From assembly GCA_964617665.1 (NCBI GenBank), contig CAZUAH010000474.1, positions 1 to 10,966 on the forward strand: 10,966 nucleotides of DNA, given 5' to 3'. Below the pieces are notes generated by a model, which saw only the letters and a program-made list of their open reading frames with translations, searched no databases and had not been told where the DNA came from. Source of the DNA: JADHUC01 sp964617665 (GTDB lineage: Bacteria; Planctomycetota; Planctomycetia; Pirellulales; Pirellulaceae). The position numbers and the translations under genes are program-made. This document shows positions 6,483 through 10,966 of this stretch, one piece after another (within the stretch, counting starts at the first letter, position 1; each line of letters starts with the position of its first letter).

Positions 6483-6842
6483 TTAGTGCACTGGAACACA
6501 CGTACACACTTTGTTGCAACTGCAGTATGTTCCCCCCGTGCCGGACGAGATGAAACCGACACATGAACACGAGATGTGGCCGACACATGAACAGACCGAC
6601 TGGCATGCACACACGAGATTACACGTACAGACCTTGTTGCAGCTGCAATACGTGCCCGTAACTGTATCGCAGGAACACACGGTCGTTTCCTCGAAGGACT
6701 CCTTGTCCTCCGTCCTCGCATAGTACGTCTCGAGGCTTGGCCGCCCAAACTTCTTTCCATCCACGACGAAAAACACCTTCGGATCCGGCACGTCACCCTC
6801 TTGGACAGCTAGGGGCACACGATCATTGGGTCTATCCGCCAT
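6483..6842 (-). CDS. Cys-rich RiPP-like precursor peptide with eight CxC pairs
   Basis: This 119-residue protein has a Cys-free leader-like region of about 54 residues containing PDPKVFFVVDGKKFGRPSLE (19-38). It is followed by a core of about 65 residues holding all 16 Cys as eight C-x-C pairs at 56/58, 66/68, 72/74, 78/80, 84/86, 92/94, 107/109 and 113/115. The middle residue is always Ser, Thr or Ala. The core starts VCSCDTV and includes TYCSCNKVCTC twice and the tandem CSCVGHIS/CSCVGFIS. The ATG at 6840-6842 lies inside the end of the radical SAM gene, with AAGGAG seven bases upstream (6850-6855); an in-frame start 18 bases earlier is less likely. Size, split architecture and position directly after an RRE and a SPASM enzyme identify it as the likely substrate. 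A metal-binding structural protein is the alternative. Confidence 0.85.
   Translation of the reverse strand: MADRPNDRVPLAVQEGDVPDPKVFFVVDGKKFGRPSLETYYARTEDKESFEETTVCSCDTVTGTYCSCNKVCTCNLVCACQSVCSCVGHISCSCVGFISSGTGGTYCSCNKVCTCVPVH
6498..6533 (-). repeat. Core repeat GTYCSCNKVCTC, distal copy
   Basis: This encodes precursor residues 104-115, identical in protein sequence to residues 63-74 (6621-6656). The two DNA copies differ at several synonymous positions, so the amino-acid sequence rather than the DNA appears to have been preserved. Confidence 0.85.
6546..6593 (-). repeat. Tandem 8-codon repeat in the precursor core
   Basis: Two 24-base units encode CSCVGHIS and CSCVGFIS (residues 84-99). 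Within them the 14-mer CCGACACATGAACA occurs at 6556-6569 and 6580-6593. The near-identity at DNA level suggests a recent unit duplication. Confidence 0.8.
6621..6656 (-). repeat. Core repeat GTYCSCNKVCTC, proximal copy
   Basis: This encodes precursor residues 63-74, the partner of 6498-6533. Between the two copies lie three more regularly spaced CxC pairs and one pair from an eight-residue tandem repeat. Confidence 0.85.
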
Positions 6843-8220
6843 TCTCGCGCTCCTTGTCAATTGCCGCTATACCTTCGGCCGCACCTTGGTTGGCGACGCG
6901 GTTCAACTGTAAGCGTGTAATCTCTCGGTTCAAATTGCAGCGCGGGCTGCCGACGTGGTCGTCAGGACTCATGCCCGGCAACGCCTTCGCGAGGCAGTCG
7001 CCCGCACAGTGCCATTTGCAGAAACAGTCCTGGCAATGAAGAATGTTCTCGACACGCAATCGCCGCAATCTTTCCACACGTTTCCGGTCGATCACGAATC
7101 GCTTGCGATCTCCGTCGTAATGGCCGTAGTGAAACAACTGTGCTCGCGAGTCGCCTGGATCAGTTACCTCAAAGCACGAGGTGACAGTGCCTTCGGGGGT
7201 CACCGAAAACCCCTCACCCGGTGCCGCACAGAATTTGTTGGTGAGCGTATCCAGTCGTGCCCCGGAATAGAACAGCGAAAACCCAAGGTCACGGGCCAGC
7301 TCGTGGGCCTCGGCAAACTCTTCAATAAACAGCTCTGACGAGGGCGGATGCTCACCCGTCACCTGGCAACGGCCGCACTGCCAGACGGGCTCAACGTGCA
7401 ATTGGTCGAGTTGCGGGCACTGCTCATGGAAAAACTGCACGATCTCGCTCAGCCGGTGTACGTCGTTCGCGGTCAACGTGACGCGGACGCCGAAAGGGAA
7501 CTGTGCCTCCTGGAAATGCCGAATGGTTTCCATCACGAAGACAAACGACCCAGTCCCGTTGGCAAGTGGACGCTGGCGGTCCTGGATGTCGGCGGGACCG
7601 TCCACGGAGATGTTCATCCCTGTGAAGTTCTGCACCACGAAATCGCGCTGGGCCGCCGACAAGACGCCGTTGGTTGCGCAATGTATCTTGACGGCCTTCC
7701 CAAGTTCCTCCGCGCGTCGCCGTGCGTATTGCGCGGACTGTTTGACTAGCGGCCAATTCACGGTGGGCTCGCCGCCGCCATGGAAACCTACGATGAAATC
7801 GTCACGCCCCACCGCGCACGCGTTGTCCGCCACGAAATCGATGGCTGCCTGGGCAATCTCCCACTGCATGTCCACGTGGCGCGTACCCGCATTGGCGTAG
7901 CAGTAGATGCAACGCAAGTTGCACCGCGTTGTGGGAAAAATAGTGACCTCGTGCGGCCGAAAGAGGTAGTCTTCCGGTGTGACCGGCCGTTGCGGAACGG
8001 GTTCGGTAAACAGCCCGGAGGATTGCAGGGAATCAATCACTTCCGCATCTCTGGTCTCCAATGCCGAGTACCCGTTGCTCAGATAACGCGAAACACTTCC
8101 GACTGCGTCGCGATTCATGGACACGACAACTCGACGCAAGGGCGCATAGAGATAGTAGGAGTCCGGCCCGTCCGGAACGACGAACAATTCCTCTTGCTCC
8201 CCGCAGTCAGGTTGTATCAT
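6832..8220 (-). CDS. Radical SAM/SPASM peptide maturase
   Basis: This is a 462-residue protein. Residues 15-75 look like a small N-terminal winged-helix or RRE-like domain. The radical SAM core carries TTRCNLRCIYCYANAG with C100, C104 and C107, GFHGGGEPT (145-153) and MNISVDGP (202-209). The C-terminal SPASM domain fits the consensus exactly: C331-x12-G344-x4-C349, then C396-x2-C399-x5-C405-x3-C409 and C428, with an extra C401. It should bind three 4Fe-4S clusters. SPASM enzymes of this kind install thioether, C-C or other crosslinks, or act on side chains, in ribosomal peptides. The ATG overlaps the RRE gene stop by four bases, with GGAG eight bases upstream. Its 3-prime end overlaps the precursor start by 11 bases, so the Cys-rich peptide is the natural substrate. 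Confidence 0.92.
   Translation of the reverse strand: MIQPDCGEQEELFVVPDGPDSYYLYAPLRRVVVSMNRDAVGSVSRYLSNGYSALETRDAEVIDSLQSSGLFTEPVPQRPVTPEDYLFRPHEVTIFPTTRCNLRCIYCYANAGTRHVDMQWEIAQAAIDFVADNACAVGRDDFIVGFHGGGEPTVNWPLVKQSAQYARRRAEELGKAVKIHCATNGVLSAAQRDFVVQNFTGMNISVDGPADIQDRQRPLANGTGSFVFVMETIRHFQEAQFPFGVRVTLTANDVHRLSEIVQFFHEQCPQLDQLHVEPVWQCGRCQVTGEHPPSSELFIEEFAEAHELARDLGFSLFYSGARLDTLTNKFCAAPGEGFSVTPEGTVTSCFEVTDPGDSRAQLFHYGHYDGDRKRFVIDRKRVERLRRLRVENILHCQDCFCKWHCAGDCLAKALPGMSPDDHVGSPRCNLNREITRLQLNRVANQGAAEGIAAIDKERENGG
6850..6855 (-). promoter_or_regulatory. Ribosome binding site fixing the precursor start
   Basis: AAGGAG within the last codons of the SPASM enzyme gene lies seven bases before the ATG at 6840-6842. 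It favours this start over the upstream in-frame codon at 6860 and suggests strong independent translation of the precursor, as expected for a substrate needed in excess of its enzyme. Confidence 0.75.
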
Positions 8221-8651
8221 GCGTTTATCTCCACCGAATGGAGATTCACAAAGAATGGCTCCGACAAGAGGCCCGCCTGCGCCAGCATGGCTACGAACAG
8301 AGCCACAGAAGCTTCCGTATGTCCCAAAGTGGCAGGATCAGAACCTTCGTGAATTCCCGCCGCAAGATTGTGGAGAGTCTGCTCGCCATTCATTCTCTCG
8401 AGCAACTTCAGGCCACACTCGTTCACCTGACAGACCACGCGCGGTTCACCTTGCTCATCGGGCCGCACGATTTCAGCACCGCGCAGTGCTTCTTGGTACG
8501 TGACATCCTCTGCCAATCTTGGGCGGAATCCGCTGTCCGCGGGGTCTTGCTCTGGACGCGGCTTGCTGCATCGTGGAACCAACACCCAGCCGGCGATACC
8601 CGCTGCGACACCGCCAACTGCGTAGGTGAAAGTCCTGCGGTTCATCTTCAT
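8217..8651 (-). CDS. PqqD-like RRE protein with Tat-like N-terminal anchor
   Basis: This 144-residue protein starts MKMNRRTFTY, then AVGGVAAGIAGWVLV. The twin arginines followed by a hydrophobic segment resemble a Tat signal or signal anchor. The Cys at 28 (VPRC) does not fit a lipobox. Residues 42-137 resemble a PqqD-type recognition element: RPRLAEDVTYQEA, a hydrophobic strand, QVNECGLKLLERMNGEQTLH (75-94), then a helix ending ALFVAMLAQAGLL (117-129). RREs bind precursor leader peptides and deliver them to the modifying enzyme, here encoded by the overlapping next gene. The start is chosen for GGGAG eight bases upstream (8660-8664). A GTG seven codons earlier is possible. The membrane topology is an open question, since the partner enzyme should be cytoplasmic. 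Confidence 0.75.
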   Translation of the reverse strand: MKMNRRTFTYAVGGVAAGIAGWVLVPRCSKPRPEQDPADSGFRPRLAEDVTYQEALRGAEIVRPDEQGEPRVVCQVNECGLKLLERMNGEQTLHNLAAGIHEGSDPATLGHTEASVALFVAMLAQAGLLSEPFFVNLHSVEINA

Positions 8652-8680
8652 GGCGACTTCTCCCAGACCCACGTCCTCAT
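8648..8680 (-). other. Possible 10-codon leader ORF MRTWVWEKSP
   Basis: The ATG at 8678-8680 opens a 10-codon frame whose TGA overlaps the RRE start codon as ATGA. Two of ten codons are Trp. GGAAGG sits nine bases upstream. It could couple translation to the RRE gene or act as a leader, but such short frames arise often by chance. Confidence 0.2.
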
Positions 8681-9039
8681 GACGACATACCTTCCTTCGG
8701 CCGATGGAAGGTAGGCAATCACGGGACTCGGAAATGACCTGCCCCTGTTGGCTTTAGCGCTCTGGCCGAGCCCGTAATATTCTAATCCTCCCAATGCCCT
8801 ATAGCAACAGTCCTGGATCAGAAGGACCTTCTCTTCAACAGCTGTTGTACCATCCTACCGTTGGGCAACACCTCCTATCGGTCCGTCCTGCCGGATGCCG
8901 GATGGCAGCGCCGTGGTCATAGAGTATCACAAGCAGAATCGCCCCAGGCTCGCGGGACAATTATCAATGGTCTGCAAACCAGACGCTGCCCGACGACAAG
9001 AAGCTGGCTCACGAAACCCACAATCGGCTGCCGCTGCAA
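8681..9039. other. Leader region with no recognisable gene
   Basis: The stretch upstream of the peptide-maturation block contains only short frames without recognisable motifs. It holds the candidate promoter and the 5-prime leader of the block. One minus-strand frame is open from about 8848 to 8648, but it lacks a convincing start and resembles nothing I know. Confidence 0.45.
8779..8807 (-). promoter_or_regulatory. Candidate sigma-70-like promoter for the peptide-maturation block
   Basis: On the minus strand TTGCTA (8802-8807) and TAGAAT (8779-8784) are separated by exactly 17 bases, with four and five of six matches to the -35 and -10 consensus. They lie about 130 bases upstream of the RRE start, in the only substantial gap before the block. 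Promoter rules in the presumed host are poorly known, so this is tentative. Confidence 0.3.
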
Positions 9040-9262
9040 CGGGACGACCATCTTCATGTTGCACCCTGCATCTTTGGTGTCTCAAAGTCTCTATCTCGTC
9101 CGGCTCAACGCGCACGGACGGTAGATGGTCCGTTGCATGTACGATCGCCGAATGTTGTAGTACTCCACGAACTCGACGATCACGTACAAGCGCGAGACAA
9201 TGCCAATCTGCTCGGGAATTCTAGCTCGACCTACCTTCAACGCTTCGCCCAAGTCCCTCCAC
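9040..9262 (-). pseudogene. Transposase C-terminal remnant, frameshifted
   Basis: One minus-strand frame reads SRLYVIVEFVEYYNIRRSYM (about 9140-9200). A neighbouring frame continues with DHLPSVRVEPDEIETL. Together they match the end of integrase-core transposases, which carry the pattern HLxxVVxEFVxYYNxRRxH followed by RDHLPPVxxEPDEIETL. A frameshift near 9133-9137 separates the halves, a TAG bounds the first frame upstream, and the usual VGGLVKSF ending is only vaguely visible. It is decayed and has no intact catalytic core. The family assignment is by motif recall. Confidence 0.5.
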
Positions 9263-9592
9263 TAATGCGCACAAACACACCTGTTGCAGAGCAAAGTCAA
9301 AGCATGGTCAAAGTTCAGACCTCGAAAAGGCATTCGTTTGAGAAGCTGGGACGAAGCGTTCTCCAAGCATATTCGGTCTACGGAACCGAAAGGCGCTGCG
9401 CAGTTATGCCTTCGATGACGTTCGGCGCGCCTGCCGCAAGAGGTTTGCTGTTACCAACGTCAGTTCACGGATGGCCAGTCCGACGCGGGTTTGTACGAGA
9501 AGTGTACGAGAATCTGTGGTACTCTCGCGTAAAACATGTAAAATCTGGACAGCTGAGGTGACTCAGGAGGCACCCGCTTCGCTGGCGTAACT
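9263..9592. other. No recognisable gene
   Basis: Open frames on both strands here, including a 142-codon plus-strand frame starting at 9133, have no recognisable motif and no plausible ribosome site. The stretch lies between two mobile-element remnants and is probably decayed insertion DNA. Confidence 0.45.
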
Positions 9593-10080
9593 CTAGGCCA
9601 GTTCTTCATTTTCGGCGATTGCACCCCTCTGCGGGAAACCCGCAACCGGAGGCTTACGGAACCGAAGGCGTTCCGCCCGTCGTCTCACTTGGGCGATCGT
9701 ATCCTCATCAATGTCACCATGGTGTCGATCATACTCCGCTGCTCGACGGATGCCCGCGTTCGTCAACCACTTCCGCACCGTCGTCTCGGATACGCTGCAT
9801 GCTCTGGCGACGGCCGAGTTACTGTAGTCTTTCGCCAGCCTCGCGAGGTCCTTTCGTGTCGGCTTGAACCACTCCGCCTTTGCCTTCATCTGGTAATCGA
9901 TCGGCAACGGGTTGACCACCCAACCATTTCGATCTCGCTTAGGAGTCTGATCCAGTAGTTTTTGAAGACCAGGTAACATGGGAATCTCCTGGGCCTTCTT
10001 ATTCTTCTGGGCCGACGGGATGACCAGCGTTGGGTACTGCCCTTTACGCCGTGGCCACACAGGATGGTTGAGCGAACTGC
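9593..10080 (-). pseudogene. Tyrosine recombinase core fragment joined to a helix-turn-helix segment
   Basis: The open frame starts inside the rubrerythrin-like gene (10096), but resemblance begins only near 10075. It opens with PTLVIPSAQKNKKAQEIPML and GLQKLLDQTPKRDRNGWVV, the beta-strand region between the first catalytic Arg and the HxxR box of integrases (pattern IPxxxQKNxKxQxxPMxPEF). Then comes FKPTRKDLARLAKDYSNSAV and ARACSVSETTVRKWLTNAGI, a clear helix-turn-helix. The HxxR box and catalytic Tyr are missing, and the tail GFPQRGAIAENEELA is unrelated. The upstream integrase N-terminus is absent, replaced by the end of a chromosomal gene. It could be an integrase subgroup with an inserted helix-turn-helix, truncated here, or a fusion caused by rearrangement. 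Confidence 0.6.
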
Positions 10081-10083
10081 CGT

Positions 10084-10563
10084 TCAACCACCCCAAGGCA
10101 TTTCTGTATATTCCTGGAAAACTTTATCGTGCAGTTCCTTGAAAAACGCTTCGTGACTGCGTTCCCATTTCGCCAGCTGGGCAAAGGCGGCCTGCGCCTT
10201 GCCGGTCGATTGAGAGGCGGCCTTCTCGTAGAACTCGGAGAGATCGTGTTCGATCAGATATGCTGTACGCAGCACCGCGACGTCGGGAATCATCGATTCG
10301 ATCAGAGTTTGGTCGAGAAACTCTTCTTGTGCGCGATCCTCAAACCAGCTGTCACCGGTAAGCTCGGCATCGCTTGCTCCCGATTCCTCGCCGTCTTTCA
10401 TCAATCCTTTGATGAAAGCGATATGCTTGAGCTCTTCGTCGGCCAGACGTTTGAATGCCCCGGCTGCTGCGGCGTGCGCGGCCTTGTCGGCATTTTCCTT
10501 GAAGAAGCGATAGCCTTCCAGCTCTCTCTGGAGGGCATACTCATAAATCTTTTGCAGGTTCAT
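10084..10563 (-). CDS. Rubrerythrin/ferritin-like diiron protein
   Basis: This 159-residue all-helical protein starts MNLQKIYEYALQRELEGYRF. It shows the ferritin-like ligand pattern: Glu at 14 and 16 in helix 1, EELKH (43-47, E-x-x-H), LIEHDLSEFYEK (103-114) and WERSHEAFF (133-141, second E-x-x-H). No rubredoxin-type Cys pair is present, so it is a rubrerythrin-like erythrin domain only, probably involved in peroxide or iron handling in the cytoplasm. An AGGAG site (10571-10575) seven bases before the ATG at 10561-10563 fixes this start over an upstream GTG frame at 10608. The stop is at 10084-10086. Mobile-element sequence begins right behind it. Confidence 0.85.
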   Translation of the reverse strand: MNLQKIYEYALQRELEGYRFFKENADKAAHAAAAGAFKRLADEELKHIAFIKGLMKDGEESGASDAELTGDSWFEDRAQEEFLDQTLIESMIPDVAVLRTAYLIEHDLSEFYEKAASQSTGKAQAAFAQLAKWERSHEAFFKELHDKVFQEYTEMPWGG

Positions 10564-10570
10564 GTAGTAT

Positions 10571-10575
10571 CTCCT
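10571..10575 (-). promoter_or_regulatory. Ribosome binding site fixing the rubrerythrin-like start
   Basis: AGGAG lies seven bases before the ATG at 10561-10563. It supports the 159-residue product rather than the 174-codon open frame that begins further upstream. Confidence 0.75.
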
Positions 10576-10732
10576 AATTCGTTGAATTTGTCGTCGATCG
10601 GGTACCAAACGATTGTGTCAAGACAGGAAATCTGATTTCCCAGGCACCGAGTTGATCGTACCAGGAGCAAATGCTGGCTCAAGGGGCAGGGACCTTGGGG
10701 GGCAAAGAGCGACGCAGCTATTCTGTGCCTTC

Positions 10733-10966
10733 TCACGATCTCGGCTGGTTGAAGAACCTGCTGGCGTTCTCGCTTAGGATCTTTCGGGCCAGGCGTCGTG
10801 CGTCGTCCGGTTTGAAATAGCCGCTGTCCACCTTCTCCTGCAGGACCTCGCCGATCAGTCGGCGCGTCAGTTGGATTGTTCCGTAGGTTTCTTCGACGTG
10901 CCAGTTGTCTCCGCCGATCATCATCCGGGATTCGTCTGGCAGCACCTCAATCGCCTCGTGCAGGGC
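10733..10966 (-). CDS. Amidohydrolase family protein, C-terminal part
   Basis: The frame is open to the window edge, so only the last 77 residues are visible. MMIGGDNWHVEETYG matches the final barrel strand of amidohydrolase-2 enzymes, where the Asp of the GSDWPH-like motif binds or activates the catalytic metal centre. RLARKILSENASRFF matches the characteristic C-terminal helix of the family (KILxxNAARLF). These are metal-dependent TIM-barrel hydrolases or decarboxylases; the substrate cannot be told from this fragment. It is separated from the rubrerythrin-like gene by about 170 bases and is not obviously linked to it. Confidence 0.7.
   Translation of the reverse strand, partial: ALHEAIEVLPDESRMMIGGDNWHVEETYGTIQLTRRLIGEVLQEKVDSGYFKPDDARRLARKILSENASRFFNQPRS

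Noticed and set aside
6546..6656. Repeats considered as a CRISPR array
   Set aside because: The repeats are in-frame codon modules of a protein, of irregular length and without spacers.
6511..6723. Plus-strand open frame rich in His, Thr and Pro opposite the precursor
   Set aside because: It is the antisense shadow of the CxC repeats; the minus frame has a ribosome site, coupling and a meaningful leader/core layout.
9133..9561. 142-codon plus-strand open frame
   Set aside because: It has no motif and no ribosome site, and it overlaps a transposase remnant on the other strand.

Overview
The window looks like chromosomal DNA of a planctomycete-type bacterium. That assignment rests on the style of the flanking recombinase and transposase remnants and on overall gene character, not on any marker gene. 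Nearly every intact gene is on the minus strand. No rRNA, tRNA or CRISPR array was seen.

The centre (about 8680 down to 1096, minus strand) is one tightly packed eight-gene block that reads as a RiPP-like peptide maturation system. In transcription order it holds: a PqqD-like recognition-element (RRE) protein with a Tat-like N-terminus (8217-8651); a radical SAM/SPASM peptide maturase (6832-8220); a 119-residue precursor whose last 64 residues carry eight Cys-x-Cys pairs (6483-6842); an exported TPR/SH3-like protein (4853-6463); a small protein duplicating that protein's C-terminal domain (4521-4853); a B12-binding-type radical SAM enzyme (2931-4517); a U32-family protein with many cysteines (1885-2934); and a second, UbiV-like U32 relative (1096-1881). 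Junctions are -4, -11, +19, -1, +3, -4 and +3 bases, so translational coupling throughout is likely. The RRE protein would present the precursor leader to the SPASM enzyme. The B12 radical SAM enzyme and the U32 pair are candidates for further modification, perhaps methylation and O2-independent hydroxylation. The exported protein may handle the product outside the cytoplasm. I do not know this combination as a described system.

Both sides of the block are mobile-element debris. On the left are a tyrosine-recombinase C-terminus (1-255, minus), a frameshifted ParB-like gene (255-640, plus) and a transposase N-terminus with a stop and a frameshift (645-808, minus). On the right are a transposase C-terminus with a frameshift (9040-9262, minus) and a recombinase core fragment fused to a helix-turn-helix segment (9593-10080, minus). 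The block therefore probably sits in an old insertion hotspot or island.

The right end returns to ordinary chromosome, with a rubrerythrin/ferritin-like protein (10084-10563, minus) and the C-terminus of an amidohydrolase (10733 to the window edge, minus).
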